A stretch of DNA of 64,000 nt, taken from contig NZ_PQCD01000015.1 in NCBI RefSeq assembly GCF_002964705.1, positions 1 through 64,000 of the forward strand. The letters run 5' to 3'. The stretch comes from Pseudoalteromonas sp. T1lg75. GTDB taxonomy: Bacteria > Pseudomonadota > Gammaproteobacteria > Enterobacterales > Alteromonadaceae. The notes under the pieces are model-generated. The model was not told where the DNA came from, ran no database searches, and saw nothing but the letters and a program-made list of their open reading frames with translations. This document shows, one piece after another, positions 35,497 through 45,348 of the stretch (position 1 is its first letter; every line of letters starts with the position of its first letter). Made by a program: the position numbers and the translations under genes.

Positions 35497-37045
35497 GCAA
35501 GTGGCCAATGATGCCTCACCTGAGGCGCTGGTTAGCGACGAAGAGCTGATGGAAGTATCCGAGGTGCTCGCCGCAGCGCCTTTGCGACTTCCCTTTGCTT
35601 ATGCTCGGCGCTTCCTGGTGTTGCTGGTCGAAACTGACGAGCAATTGGTGTTGTACTACGCCAATGAACTGGACGCACAGGTGATGTTAGAAGTGCGCCG
35701 CTTCGCCGGCCGCGGTTTTGTGGTGGAAAAGCTCGCAGAAGATAAATTTGAGCTGCTGTTGGAAGCGTCTTATCAAAGAGACAGTTCTGAAACCCAGCAG
35801 ATCATGGAAGATATCGGCAACGAGGCCGATCTTTTCTCCCTGGCCGAAGAGCTGCCGCAAACCGAAGATCTGTTGGCCGGCGACGACGATGCACCGATCA
35901 TCAAGTTGATCAATGCCATGCTCGGCGAAGCCATTAAAGAAGGTGCCTCGGATATTCATATCGAAACCTTTGAGCAGGATCTGGTGATTCGTTTTCGTGT
36001 CGATGGCGTGCTCAAAGAAGTGCTTAAGCCAAACCGTAAATTGTCGTCGCTACTGGTGTCGCGTATTAAGGTTATGGCCAAGCTGGATATCGCCGAAAAG
36101 CGGGTGCCACAAGATGGCCGTATTAGTTTACGAATTGCCGGACGTGCCGTAGATGTGCGGGTATCAACCATGCCATCAAGCTTTGGCGAGCGTGTGGTAC
36201 TGCGTTTATTAGACAAAAATAACGCCCGCCTGAATTTGCACGATCTAGGCATGACGGAGCGCAATCAGGAGTTGTTTGCCGAACTTATCCGCAAGCCACA
36301 CGGTATTATTCTCGTTACCGGTCCAACGGGTTCAGGTAAGAGTACGACTTTGTATGCTGGGATGAGCGCCATCAACAGTAAAGATCGTAATATCTTAACC
36401 GTTGAAGATCCTATCGAATATGAAATTCCGGGTATCGGCCAGACACAGGTTAATCCTAAGGTGGATATGACCTTTGCTCGTGGTCTACGTGCGATTTTGC
36501 GTCAGGATCCGGATGTGGTGATGGTTGGTGAGATCCGTGACCTAGAAACGGCGCAGATCGCCGTGCAGGCCTCATTAACAGGTCACTTGGTATTATCGAC
36601 CCTGCACACCAACACTGCCGCTGGTGCTATTACCCGTATGGAAGACATGGGCGTTGAGTCCTTCTTGCTTTCTTCTTCCTTGCTTGGAGTCTTATCGCAG
36701 CGCTTAGTGCGTACCTTGTGCAAGAGTTGTAAACAGCCGCATCAGGCCGATGCCAATGAATGCCAATTGCTAGGTGTAAGTGCCGAGCAGGCGCCCATCA
36801 TCTACCGCGCCGTCGGTTGTGAAGAATGCAATTACAACGGCTACAAGGGCCGAACCGGTATCCATGAGCTATTGATTGTTGACGACCATATTCGTGAGCT
36901 TATCCACAATGGTAAGGGCGAACAATCGGTTGAGAAATACATTCGCCAGTATAGCCCGAGTATTCGCGGCGACGGGTGTACCCGTGTACTGGCCGGCAAA
37001 ACCACTCTCGAAGAAGTATTACGGGTTACCCGTGAGGAGCAATAG
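35489..37045 (+). CDS. gspE: Type II secretion ATPase GspE
   Basis: A 518-residue cytoplasmic ATPase that powers pseudopilus assembly. The N-terminal GspL-binding region (about 1-120) is followed by the ATPase domain. That domain has Walker [10 protein letters not shown] near 277-285, an Asp box, Walker B ([16 protein letters not shown]) and a His box. A tetracysteine zinc motif (CKSC and CEEC) near 410-450 is intact. The TAG stop shares one base with the gspF GTG. Confidence 0.98.
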   Translation: MTEQVANDASPEALVSDEELMEVSEVLAAAPLRLPFAYARRFLVLLVETDEQLVLYYANELDAQVMLEVRRFAGRGFVVEKLAEDKFELLLEASYQRDSSETQQIMEDIGNEADLFSLAEELPQTEDLLAGDDDAPIIKLINAMLGEAIKEGASDIHIETFEQDLVIRFRVDGVLKEVLKPNRKLSSLLVSRIKVMAKLDIAEKRVPQDGRISLRIAGRAVDVRVSTMPSSFGERVVLRLLDKNNARLNLHDLGMTERNQELFAELIRKPHGIILVTGPTGSGKSTTLYAGMSAINSKDRNILTVEDPIEYEIPGIGQTQVNPKVDMTFARGLRAILRQDPDVVMVGEIRDLETAQIAVQASLTGHLVLSTLHTNTAAGAITRMEDMGVESFLLSSSLLGVLSQRLVRTLCKSCKQPHQADANECQLLGVSAEQAPIIYRAVGCEECNYNGYKGRTGIHELLIVDDHIRELIHNGKGEQSVEKYIRQYSPSIRGDGCTRVLAGKTTLEEVLRVTREEQ

Positions 37046-38277
37046 TGGCGGCGTTTGAATATCGAGCTCTGGATGGCAAAGGCAAAGAAAAAAAAGGCAT
37101 TTTAGAGGCCGATACCGCAAAACAGGTACGTCAACAACTGCGCGATAAGGGCTTGATGCCTTTAGCGGTTGAGCTGGCGGCCTCGCAGGAGAAAGCCAGT
37201 GCTGCAAAAACTGGCATGTTCAGCGGCCTGTTTAAGGCGAAAATCGCCACTGCAGATTTGGCCCTTATCACCCGCCAGTTGGCGACCCTGATTCAATCGG
37301 CACTGCCTGTAGAAGCTGCGGTAATGGCGGTGGCCGAACAGTGTGAAAAGCCTCGTCTAAAGAAGATGCTGATGGCGGTCCGCTCCAAGGTGGTCGAGGG
37401 GTATACCCTGGCCGATGGACTGGCGGAGTTTCCTCATGTTTTCGATAACCTCTATCGTTCCATGGTGGCCGCAGGGGAAAAATCCGGACACTTGGATCAG
37501 GTGTTGAATCGCCTGGCGGATTACACCGAGCAACGTCAGTATATGCGCTCGCAAATCGTGCAGGCCATGGTGTATCCCACCATACTGGTGGTGTTTGCCA
37601 TTGCCATTGTCTCTATCTTGCTAGGTACCGTGGTGCCCGAGATCTTAAAGACGTTTGAGAAATCCAAACAGGCCCTGCCCTGGACCACGGAATGGGTTAT
37701 GGCGGCCAGTGAGTTCGTACAGAATTACTGGTTGTTGACCCTGGTGGTTGTGGTGGCGATCGTGGTGACCATCAAACAGGCGTTGAAGCGTCCGCATATT
37801 CGCTTTTGGTACCACGCCCGATTATTGGCCATGCCCGGCTTAGGCAAGGTCAGTCGCGGCTTGAACACGGCGCGTTTTGCCCGCACCTTGAGTATTCTTT
37901 CTTCCAGTTCGGTGCCCCTGCTTGAAGGCATGAAGATCTCCGGCCAGGTGTTGGAAAACGATAAGATTAAACAGGCGGTGGCAGAGGCGGCGACCCGGGT
38001 CAGTGAAGGCGCCAGTCTGCGCGCTTCGTTGGAACAGTCTAAACTCTTCCCGCCAATGATGCTGCATATGATTGCCAGTGGTGAGAAATCCGGTGAACTG
38101 GAGCAAATGCTGGAGCGTGCCGCCGACAACCAGGACCGCGAGTTTGAGACCATGGTGAATGTGTCATTAAAACTCTTAGAGCCGGCAATGATAGCCAGCA
38201 TGGCGCTTATTGTGCTATTTATCGTAATGGCAATATTGCAGCCAATCATGGCAATGAACAAGGCAATTGGCTTATAG
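37045..38277 (+). CDS. gspF: Type II secretion inner-membrane protein GspF
   Basis: A 410-residue polytopic platform protein with GTG start at 37045. It has two repeated cytoplasmic helical domains (about 70-195 and 275-395, the second with SGEKSGELEQMLERAA) and three membrane helices (about 170-195, 220-245, 375-400). It is the usual partner of GspE and GspL. Confidence 0.97.
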   Translation: MAAFEYRALDGKGKEKKGILEADTAKQVRQQLRDKGLMPLAVELAASQEKASAAKTGMFSGLFKAKIATADLALITRQLATLIQSALPVEAAVMAVAEQCEKPRLKKMLMAVRSKVVEGYTLADGLAEFPHVFDNLYRSMVAAGEKSGHLDQVLNRLADYTEQRQYMRSQIVQAMVYPTILVVFAIAIVSILLGTVVPEILKTFEKSKQALPWTTEWVMAASEFVQNYWLLTLVVVVAIVVTIKQALKRPHIRFWYHARLLAMPGLGKVSRGLNTARFARTLSILSSSSVPLLEGMKISGQVLENDKIKQAVAEAATRVSEGASLRASLEQSKLFPPMMLHMIASGEKSGELEQMLERAADNQDREFETMVNVSLKLLEPAMIASMALIVLFIVMAILQPIMAMNKAIGL

Positions 38278-38321
38278 TGGCCAAACAAACACAGATTTCA
38301 GTAAATTTAGAGGTACGAACA

Positions 38322-38744
38322 ATGAGAAAGCAGTCTGGTTTTTCATTACTTGAAGTGATGGTGGTATTGGTCATCATAGGTATGATCATGTCGATTGTAG
38401 CCCCGAATATCATGGGCCAAAAAGAAGAAGCCGATCTGGATAAGGCGCACCTGGATATTCAACAAATTGAAGACGCGCTAAACATGTATAAGCTGCGTGT
38501 TAATACCTATCCAACAACGGAGCAGGGCTTGGAAGCGTTAGTAACCAAGACCAGCATTGAGCCGATTCCAAAGCGTTTCCCTGAAGGCGGCTTTATCAAT
38601 GAATTGCCGTTGGACCCTTGGGGTAATCCTTATCAGCTAATCTACCCAGGTGAAATCGGTAAGATCGATGTGTTTTCTATGGGCCCGGACGGTGAAGCGG
38701 GCACCGAGGACGATATCGGTAACTGGGACGAAGAAGAGCGCTAA
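38322..38744 (+). CDS. gspG: Major pseudopilin GspG
   Basis: A 140-residue major pseudopilin. The prepilin leader is MRKQSG, cleaved before FSLLEVMVVLVII. The C-terminal region has the calcium-site loop (FSMGPDGEAGTEDDIGNWD). I chose ATG 38322 (GAGG upstream) over the in-frame GTG at 38277, because the longer leader would be unusual. It is needed in highest amount among the pseudopilins. Confidence 0.97.
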   Translation: MRKQSGFSLLEVMVVLVIIGMIMSIVAPNIMGQKEEADLDKAHLDIQQIEDALNMYKLRVNTYPTTEQGLEALVTKTSIEPIPKRFPEGGFINELPLDPWGNPYQLIYPGEIGKIDVFSMGPDGEAGTEDDIGNWDEEER

Positions 38745-38746
38745 GC

Positions 38747-39331
38747 ATGAAGGCGGTGAATCATCGAGCCGGTTTTACCTTAATCGAAATCCTGGTGGTG
38801 CTGGCAATTATTGCGTTCAGCGCCAACATGATTGTGTACAGCATTGATGATTCACGCCACGACGAATTAGAACAAACGGCGTTTGCTTTGCAAACCAGCA
38901 TTAACTTTGCTTCCGAATACGCCATCCTTAATCAGCGTCAGCTCGGCTTGTTTATCGATGACGACAATGGTTATGAGTTTATGGTTTATGGCGAGCAAAA
39001 ATGGCAGCCGTTGGATGACAGTGACGGCGTGCTTAAAGGTAAAAAGCTGGAGCCCGATTTCTCTCTGACTTTGAATCAAGAAGACCTTCCCTGGGCGCAG
39101 GATAGTCTGCTCAATGAGGTTGATTGGCAGCAGTTATTGGGAGCCGACGATGATGACTTTCTTGAGCTGCAAAAAATGCAAATTCCCCAAGTGATGATCC
39201 TCTCCTCCGGTGAAATCAGTCCATTCCAACTGCGCCTTGCCTTACAGAATACGGATGAAGATCTTGCCCCTTACATTATTGAAGGGGAATTTATGGCGCC
39301 GGTAAGCCTGTACCAAGAAGAGCTGCAATGA
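38747..39331 (+). CDS. gspH: Minor pseudopilin GspH
   Basis: A 194-residue minor pseudopilin with leader ending RAG before FTLIEILVVLAII, and a beta-rich C-terminal domain. It overlaps gspI by ATGA. Confidence 0.95.
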   Translation: MKAVNHRAGFTLIEILVVLAIIAFSANMIVYSIDDSRHDELEQTAFALQTSINFASEYAILNQRQLGLFIDDDNGYEFMVYGEQKWQPLDDSDGVLKGKKLEPDFSLTLNQEDLPWAQDSLLNEVDWQQLLGADDDDFLELQKMQIPQVMILSSGEISPFQLRLALQNTDEDLAPYIIEGEFMAPVSLYQEELQ

Positions 39332-39735
39332 TGGCTCAGTATATTTCTCGTCTGGCCAACCGCTGCGGTGGCTTTACTCTTATTGAGGTCCTGGTGGCAC
39401 TGAGTATCTGCGCCATGGCCGGGATCGCCGCCATGCAGATCAGTGGCGAACATATTAATCACCTCGGTGCCATTGAAGAGCAAACCTATGGCTCCTGGGT
39501 GGCGGAAAACCAGCTGGTGGAAATTCGCGCCCAAGGGGATAACTGGAACGCCAAAAGCGGTGCCAAAGGTAAAACAGAGCTGGCCGGGTTGACCTGGTAT
39601 TGGCAACAGGAAGTCATACGCACCGCCGACAGCAGCTTTGTGAAGGTGGTGATCACCGTATTTACCGATGAACAGCATGAGCAATTTGCCTACGAGCTTG
39701 CCACCTATATCGATAAAGAGGCGAGCCGGACGTGA
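39328..39735 (+). CDS. gspI: Minor pseudopilin GspI
   Basis: A 135-residue minor pseudopilin. The leader ends CGG before FTLIEVLVALSICAMAG, followed by the GspI signature around W-x-A-E-N-Q (SWVAENQLVEIR). Start ATG 39328 overlaps the gspH stop; ATG 39331 is an alternative. It forms the tip complex with GspJ and GspK. Confidence 0.95.
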   Translation: MMAQYISRLANRCGGFTLIEVLVALSICAMAGIAAMQISGEHINHLGAIEEQTYGSWVAENQLVEIRAQGDNWNAKSGAKGKTELAGLTWYWQQEVIRTADSSFVKVVITVFTDEQHEQFAYELATYIDKEASRT

Positions 39736-40529
39736 TGAGAATGCAGAGCCGCTCAGCCAGTGGCCATAGCCAACGGGCTTTTACCTTGGTCGAGGTGCTT
39801 GTGGCGCTAGGGGTCATGGCCTTCATTATCGCTGCCACTCATCAGATTTTTGAGGTCAGCACGCGCACCAAGGATATGTCAGAAGAGACCCTGGACCAGA
39901 TATCGCGTTTGCAGACGGTTTTTCGGGTGATGGAGCAGGACTTTAGTCAGATTAGTAAGCGCAAGGTGCGCAATGAAGCCGGCGATTTTCAGGAAAAATA
40001 CCTGTTACACGAACGTTTTTTATTCGGCAGCGAACTCGATGGCATTGCCTTTGTTCGCAATGGCTGGACCAATCCCGGCTATTTATTACCTCGCAGTGAA
40101 TTACAAGCGGTAGCCTACCGCGTGCAGGAAGGGCGTTTAGAGCGCTTATATCGCCTTTATGTCGACCAGCTGGATAGCAGTGAGCCACGCGTGCAGGTGC
40201 TGTTGCAGGACGTCGAAGATTTTAGCTTTGAGTTCTTCGACGGCCAGTCACAAAAATGGCAGGAGCAGTGGCAGCAAGAGCAGCTGCCCAAGGCGGTAGC
40301 GGTGGATCTGCTCTTAAAAGAAGGTGACCCAATTCGTCGTCTATTTTTACTGGCGGGTCAGGGAGCGGATATCCCAGTGCAGCAAGGCGGCTCAGGAAAC
40401 AATTCAGGCGCTGGTAACCAGGGTGGCGGCCAAGGCGGTAGCCAGGGTGGTTCTCAGGGCGGAAATAATAATCAAGGCGGCAATAACCGAGGTAACGGTG
40501 GTTCGACGGGAGGCTCTTATGGCAGCTAA
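39732..40529 (+). CDS. gspJ: Minor pseudopilin GspJ with low-complexity tail
   Basis: A 265-residue minor pseudopilin. The prepilin site reads HSQRA before FTLVEVLVALGVM, so the usual Gly at -1 is Ala. The folded domain covers about 40-215. The last ~47 residues are Gly, Asn, Gln and Ser repeats (GGSGNNSGAGNQGGGQGG and more), far beyond the usual GspJ end. gspK starts in the last 11 bases of this gene. Confidence 0.93.
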   Translation: MMRMQSRSASGHSQRAFTLVEVLVALGVMAFIIAATHQIFEVSTRTKDMSEETLDQISRLQTVFRVMEQDFSQISKRKVRNEAGDFQEKYLLHERFLFGSELDGIAFVRNGWTNPGYLLPRSELQAVAYRVQEGRLERLYRLYVDQLDSSEPRVQVLLQDVEDFSFEFFDGQSQKWQEQWQQEQLPKAVAVDLLLKEGDPIRRLFLLAGQGADIPVQQGGSGNNSGAGNQGGGQGGSQGGSQGGNNNQGGNNRGNGGSTGGSYGS

Positions 40530-41514
40530 TCGTCATAACCGCGGCGCGGCCCTGATAATTGTTTTATTTATTGTGGCACTGGCCGCGACCATTGCCGCAC
40601 AAATGAGCATTAACCTTATGGTTCAGGTGCAAAAGTCTTCGAATCTCAACGACTTTCGCCAGGCTAAATGGTATGCCTATGCGGCGGAGGCCCTGGCGCA
40701 AAAGGTGTTGCGCGAAAGTATCGAAGAAGAGCCGGATAAAATGCACCTGCAGCAAAGCTGGGCGTTGGCGGCCAACACCCCGTTCCCGGTGGATAACGGC
40801 ACCATTGAGGGTGAAATAAAAGACTTGCAGGCCTGTTTAAACTTAAATGCGCTACGGGCTGAGCCCCAGTCGCAAAACGGTGGTTATGTAAAATCTAATC
40901 CGGCCCATAAGGCCCTGCTCGAGTTATTAAAAGAAATTGATGATTTGCCCAGTGATGAGTCCGAAGAGGCGATGGCCGACAGTGTCTTCGATTGGGTGGA
41001 TGAAGACAGTATTACCATGCGCTCAGGTGCCGAGGAAGACGAATATTTATCGCGGGATGTGCCTTATTTAACCGCCAATAACTTTTTTGCCGACATTTCC
41101 GAGCTGCGCTTGGTTAAGGGCTTTAACCCCCTGGCAATGCGCAAATTGGCACCCTATGTGTGTGTGATCCCGGGCAGTGAGGTATTTGCTCTGAATGTAA
41201 ATACCATTAACGAAGATCAGGCCTTGCTTCTTGCTGCTATGATTGAAGGGTTGGACGAGTCATCGGCGCAGTCGGTGATCAGTGCTCGCCCGGAAAAAGG
41301 CTTTGATTCGCTGAGCGACTTTGTTAACGAGGTAACCCAGCAAGGGGGCCGAAATGTTGACGCGGATAATGGTCAGTTTGTGCTGAAAAGTTCGTATTTT
41401 CAATTACAAACAACCGCAACTTTTGTCGAGTTTGAGTTTACTATGACGTCGCTATTACAAATAAATAATAAAGAAATTTCAATTATGGCGCGAAAATTTG
41501 GAGGCGTGCAGTGA
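40519..41514 (+). CDS. gspK: Minor pseudopilin GspK
   Basis: A 331-residue large pseudopilin that caps the tip. ATG 40519 gives the proper short leader (MAANRHNRG) before AALIIVLFIVALAATI; reading further upstream is only the shifted frame of the gspJ tail. The large helical insertion (about 100-260) and the two-helix-hairpin core are present. It ends with GTGA overlapping gspL. Confidence 0.95.
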   Translation: MAANRHNRGAALIIVLFIVALAATIAAQMSINLMVQVQKSSNLNDFRQAKWYAYAAEALAQKVLRESIEEEPDKMHLQQSWALAANTPFPVDNGTIEGEIKDLQACLNLNALRAEPQSQNGGYVKSNPAHKALLELLKEIDDLPSDESEEAMADSVFDWVDEDSITMRSGAEEDEYLSRDVPYLTANNFFADISELRLVKGFNPLAMRKLAPYVCVIPGSEVFALNVNTINEDQALLLAAMIEGLDESSAQSVISARPEKGFDSLSDFVNEVTQQGGRNVDADNGQFVLKSSYFQLQTTATFVEFEFTMTSLLQINNKEISIMARKFGGVQ

Positions 41515-42716
41515 GAGAATCCTTACTGATCCACGTGGGCGAGCGCCCAGACCAGCCCATTCACTGGCTGGTATATAATCCCGCAGAGGATGAAATTATC
41601 GCCAGCGGCCACTTGGTCGATGCCGCAGCCTTATCCGGACTTACGGACAAGGCGCGCAATCGCGATTGCACTTTGGTGGTCCCCTGCGCTCAGGTACAGC
41701 TGCAAAGCGTTAAACTGCCGGCAAAGTGGAACCGCAAGCTGGCACAGGCCTTACCATTTATGGTGGAAGAGCAGGTTACGGTCGATATCGACAGCCTGTT
41801 TATCGCTCATGGTAATGCCTATAGCGAGGCAGAAAACCATTTTATCAATATCGCCTTGGTCAATAGACAGTGGTTGCAAAACTGGTTGGAGCTATTTGCC
41901 GAGGCCGATATAGAGGTGGCAAATGTGTACGTTGATGCCCTGTTGCTACCCGAGCCCGCAGCGCAAAGAGCCAGTGCGATAGCCATTAACGATGACAGCT
42001 TCTTGGTGCGCAGTGGCCAGTGGCAGGGGGCACAATTGGAACCGGGCTGGGCGGCGAGTTACTTGACCGCGGCCGGGGTGGAAGTCCTGGATTTATTCAG
42101 CCCATTACCTAGCGGCGAATTGGCGGTGGAAACCCAAAGCCATGAAGATAAATTCGAATTGCCTTTGGCCATGTTTGCTAAGGCCACGTCACCTCTCAAT
42201 CTGCGTCAAGGCGCGTTTGCCTACAAGAAAAAAAGCAGCGGTTGGATAAAGATATGGCGTCCGGCCATGGTGGCAGCAGCTGTGACCTTGGTCTTTATGC
42301 TTGGCGTAAAGGGTGCGCAGTGGTACCACTATGCCACCCAGGCCGAGTCGGTGCAGCAACAGGTGGTAAGCAGCTATGAGTCGGCCTTCCCCGGCACAAA
42401 GGTGCGCCCACACCTTATTCGCAACCAGATTAAAAATGCGCTAGGCGGTCAAAGCCAGGATGGCGGTGCCGAATTCCTGATGATGTTGCAGGATTTCGCC
42501 GATATTGTGCAGCAGAGCAACGAGTTTGTGACGCAAACGCTGCGTTTTGACCAGCGCCGGAATGAATTACGGGTTGGCGCCAGAGCCAAAGATTTCCAAA
42601 GTTTTGCGCAGGTCAAAGGGCGATTAGAGCAGCGTGGTTTTAGCGTTGATCAGGGATCTTTAAATAACGATGGCGAAAGCGTGGTGGGTGAGTTACGCAT
42701 AAGGGGCGAACAATGA
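41511..42716 (+). CDS. gspL: Type II secretion protein GspL
   Basis: A 401-residue bitopic protein, GTG start overlapping gspK. The cytoplasmic actin-like domain (about 1-230) binds GspE. There is one membrane helix (about 246-266) and a periplasmic ferredoxin-like domain (about 300-400). It recruits GspE to the membrane and pairs with GspM. Confidence 0.95.
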   Translation: MRESLLIHVGERPDQPIHWLVYNPAEDEIIASGHLVDAAALSGLTDKARNRDCTLVVPCAQVQLQSVKLPAKWNRKLAQALPFMVEEQVTVDIDSLFIAHGNAYSEAENHFINIALVNRQWLQNWLELFAEADIEVANVYVDALLLPEPAAQRASAIAINDDSFLVRSGQWQGAQLEPGWAASYLTAAGVEVLDLFSPLPSGELAVETQSHEDKFELPLAMFAKATSPLNLRQGAFAYKKKSSGWIKIWRPAMVAAAVTLVFMLGVKGAQWYHYATQAESVQQQVVSSYESAFPGTKVRPHLIRNQIKNALGGQSQDGGAEFLMMLQDFADIVQQSNEFVTQTLRFDQRRNELRVGARAKDFQSFAQVKGRLEQRGFSVDQGSLNNDGESVVGELRIRGEQ

Positions 42717-43183
42717 GTGCATTAACGAATTATTGGCAATCATTGAAGCCACAAGAACAGCGCTTGCTAAGCATTGCCGGTGTTATTTTTATTATCTTCT
42801 TCTTTGTTATGGTGATCTATCGACCGCTCAATAATGCCGTTGCCGACGCCAAACAAGAACTGAGTAAACAACAAGAGCTGCTGCAGTTTGTGCAGCAAAG
42901 TGTGGTTCAAATTAAGGCTAAGGGCGGCTCCGTTAAAGCCGTGTCTGGTGGCAATGTTACCCAGGTGGTGAACAGCACACGTTCGCGCTATCAAATTGAG
43001 ATAAGCCGAATGCAGCCCAGTGGTGAAGGTTTGCGTCTAAATATAGACAGCGTGCCCTTTAATCAACTCTTGGCCTGGTTGGACGACATAGTCAAGAATC
43101 ATGGCGTGACCATTAGTAATATCGAGCTGTCTTTGGACCCTAAACCGGGCTATGTCCGCGTAAGTCGTATTGTTCTGGAGTAA
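42713..43183 (+). CDS. gspM: Type II secretion protein GspM
   Basis: A 156-residue inner-membrane protein with a short cytoplasmic start, one helix (about 19-38) and a periplasmic coiled-coil plus ferredoxin-like domain. It overlaps gspL by ATGA. Confidence 0.94.
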   Translation: MSALTNYWQSLKPQEQRLLSIAGVIFIIFFFVMVIYRPLNNAVADAKQELSKQQELLQFVQQSVVQIKAKGGSVKAVSGGNVTQVVNSTRSRYQIEISRMQPSGEGLRLNIDSVPFNQLLAWLDDIVKNHGVTISNIELSLDPKPGYVRVSRIVLE

Positions 43184-43185
43184 CT

Positions 43186-43950
43186 ATGTCTGTTAAGAAA
43201 ATCAGCGGTCTAGCCGTTGTATTTGTAGTATTTTTGCTGGTTTTCGCCATCGCTTTGTTACCCGCGTCGGTGGCCTTGGAATGGTTTAAAAAGGACCTAC
43301 CCCCAGGCTTGCAATTGGGGCCGGCCACGGGAACCATCTGGCAGGGCCAGGTGCATGGCGTGCGCTATCAGGGTCAGTATGTGAGTACAGTGAGATGGCA
43401 GGTGCAGCCGCTGGCGCTGCTGCAGACTAAGCTTAATACGGACCTGGTGCTGGGTAATAAGCGTAATGCCAATGAGCTTTCGGCTCAGGGTCAATTGGTT
43501 TATGGCCTGTTTAACAAAGAGTTGCAACTGCATGATGCGCAAGCGCGATTATCGCTCGAGCAAGTGTTACAAAGAGTGCGCCTACCCATACCGACAGAGG
43601 CCAAGGGGCGCGTGTTTGTGGAGTTGGATAACTACCAGCTTGGTGAGCCCCATTGCCAGGCCTTGGCCGGTACCATCAGCTCTGCGGATATCAATGTGAA
43701 GGGTCGTAACGGTTGGTTTAGTATTGGTGAACTTGAAGGTGAACTTGGTTGTGTGAATGGCGCTGCTAAGGTGACCGTTACCAAGGAAAACCGTCTGGGC
43801 TTACAGGTTGACGCCGGCTTTGATGAGCGTGGCCAGTTTAGCGTTAACGGCTTTATTAAGCCGGATGCTGGTCTGCCTAAAGACGTGCATGATGCGGTAC
43901 AGTTCCTTGGAGCGCAGGGCGCCGATGGTCGTTATCGGATCAATTTCTAA
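43186..43950 (+). CDS. gspN: Type II secretion protein GspN
   Basis: A 254-residue protein with one N-terminal membrane helix (about 5-26) and a long periplasmic beta-rich domain (GPATGTIWQGQVHGVRYQG; two Cys at about 156 and 183 may form a disulfide). GspN is optional in many type II systems. The next gene starts at its last stop base. Confidence 0.92.
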   Translation: MSVKKISGLAVVFVVFLLVFAIALLPASVALEWFKKDLPPGLQLGPATGTIWQGQVHGVRYQGQYVSTVRWQVQPLALLQTKLNTDLVLGNKRNANELSAQGQLVYGLFNKELQLHDAQARLSLEQVLQRVRLPIPTEAKGRVFVELDNYQLGEPHCQALAGTISSADINVKGRNGWFSIGELEGELGCVNGAAKVTVTKENRLGLQVDAGFDERGQFSVNGFIKPDAGLPKDVHDAVQFLGAQGADGRYRINF

Positions 43951-44555
43951 TGAATGATGAGTTGTTAACGTCTTTGCGCGAATACCTTAGCGCGGCCGAC
44001 AATGCCATGCCATTGGCTCAGGTTCAGGGTTATCTCTTTGCCCTGGTTTGTGCGCCAGCTCCCATCGAAGAGGAGGTGTGGCTGCGCGAGGTGCTCGGCG
44101 GCGATGCCCTCGCATGCGATGAAACTGTGCTATTTGCGCTCATGGGTCTGCATCAAAAAGTAAGCGAACAGGTGTATGAGAGCGGCTTTAAACTCACCGA
44201 GAATATTCAGGTGGCACAGCGCTGGCAGGACAATCTGCTTGCCGATGCCGACTTGCATCAGTGGGCGAAAGGTTTTGTGCTTGGTGTGAATTATTACCTC
44301 GAGCCCCTGCTCAGTGCACCTTCTTGCCCCGAGCAATGCAAAGAAATGCTCGCTCAGGCGGTCACCGTACTTGGGCTCTTTGCCGACGCCGAACAATTTA
44401 GCGCGCACGCGGCAAGCAGCGGTCAGGGTGAGCAAGCGTTTAACGATGCGCTTGTTGATATGATGGCCGACTTTAGCCTGGGATTCGCTGAGCTCATAGA
44501 GCTTACCGCGGTACAAAGTGGTTTATTTGATGACGAGCCGCACTGGGAAGCTTAA
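43950..44555 (+). CDS. UPF0149 (YgfB/YecA-like) family protein
   Basis: A 201-residue, mostly helical acidic protein. It carries the UPF0149 pattern: LAQVQGYLFALVCAP near the start, WAKGFVLGVNYYL in the middle, and FNDALVDMMADFSLGFAELI near the end. It is translationally linked to the end of the gsp operon (1-base overlap with gspN). A relation to secretion is not known. It lacks the C-terminal SEC-C zinc motif of some family members. Confidence 0.88.
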   Translation: MNDELLTSLREYLSAADNAMPLAQVQGYLFALVCAPAPIEEEVWLREVLGGDALACDETVLFALMGLHQKVSEQVYESGFKLTENIQVAQRWQDNLLADADLHQWAKGFVLGVNYYLEPLLSAPSCPEQCKEMLAQAVTVLGLFADAEQFSAHAASSGQGEQAFNDALVDMMADFSLGFAELIELTAVQSGLFDDEPHWEA

Positions 44556-44589
44556 CCCCGCCATTTTCGCTATGTCTTCTTGTGGGAGC

Positions 44590-44787
44590 TTAGCCGAGTT
44601 GCAGTAACAGGTCGGTGCAGCCTTTCGCGCAGCGGGCCCTGGCATAGCCAGGCTCGGCAAGTTGCAGGCTAATGACGCCCTGGCATCGCTTACAGAGTAC
44701 GGTTTTACCCTTGCTCAGTTGCTGCAGCAAACGCTTTTGCTCAGCAAACGAGTCGCCTTGCTTTTTATTGAGTGCTGAAAAGTCCAT
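44590..44787 (-). CDS. Small zinc-ribbon-like protein
   Basis: A 65-residue protein. Residues about 32-58 contain CKRC and a second pair, CAKGC, consistent with one zinc site. The N-terminal half is a basic helix. It is 6 bases downstream of the next gene on the - strand, so likely in an operon. Unknown function. Confidence 0.72.
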   Translation of the reverse strand: MDFSALNKKQGDSFAEQKRLLQQLSKGKTVLCKRCQGVISLQLAEPGYARARCAKGCTDLLLQLG

Positions 44788-44793
44788 GCTTAC

Positions 44794-45135
44794 CTAGTGT
44801 GTCGCGGCGATAATGGTGCAGCTTTGCAGTAGGTCGTCACCATAGAAGAACTGATTTAATTCCCTATTTTTACAATATTGCTTTTCCCAGTTATGCATAC
44901 TGCGGACCGTTTTAAAGCTTTCGGCTAGGTGGGCGTCTTGCTCTTTGTTTAAGTTGAGTTGCGAGCGGATCTCGGTCAGTGCATGCTTTGCCTTCACTTC
45001 CCGCTGGACCTGAGTCGAGTCACTTAAATCCGACACCACCGTGCCAAGAATTTTATCACGGGGATTTTTGATCAACGGATGATCAACACTCAGCAGTGCT
45101 AACAAAATAACGACCAACAGTAATAACTTCTTCAT
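44794..45135 (-). CDS. Small periplasmic protein, unknown
   Basis: A 113-residue protein. A hydrophobic N-terminus (MKKLLLLVVILLALLSV) is a signal peptide or anchor. Two cysteines in the C-terminal part (YCKNREL and LQSCTII) may form a disulfide. The middle is helical and charged. No family is recognised. It is divergent from ccoG by about 210 bases. Confidence 0.72.
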   Translation of the reverse strand: MKKLLLLVVILLALLSVDHPLIKNPRDKILGTVVSDLSDSTQVQREVKAKHALTEIRSQLNLNKEQDAHLAESFKTVRSMHNWEKQYCKNRELNQFFYGDDLLQSCTIIAATH

Positions 45136-45348
45136 GAGTAAACCTTGATCTAGGTGGCTACGGGTACGCTGATAGTGTAGTAAACTCTGTGTTTTAAAGG
45201 CAAGCTTTATAAGGCGCTTAGGGCGAAATATAACGCCTTACCTGCATCATTTTGGCGGTTGAATTGATATACTTGCCCCAAAGCACCAGCCTAATTACCG
45301 ATTAGGCGAGTTTGCCCATTCCTATATCCCTGGCGTTGAGGAACTAAG

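Noticed and set aside
45136-45348. FNR/Anr box upstream of ccoG
   Set aside because: TTGAATTGATATACTTG has no proper TTGAT-N4-ATCAA match.
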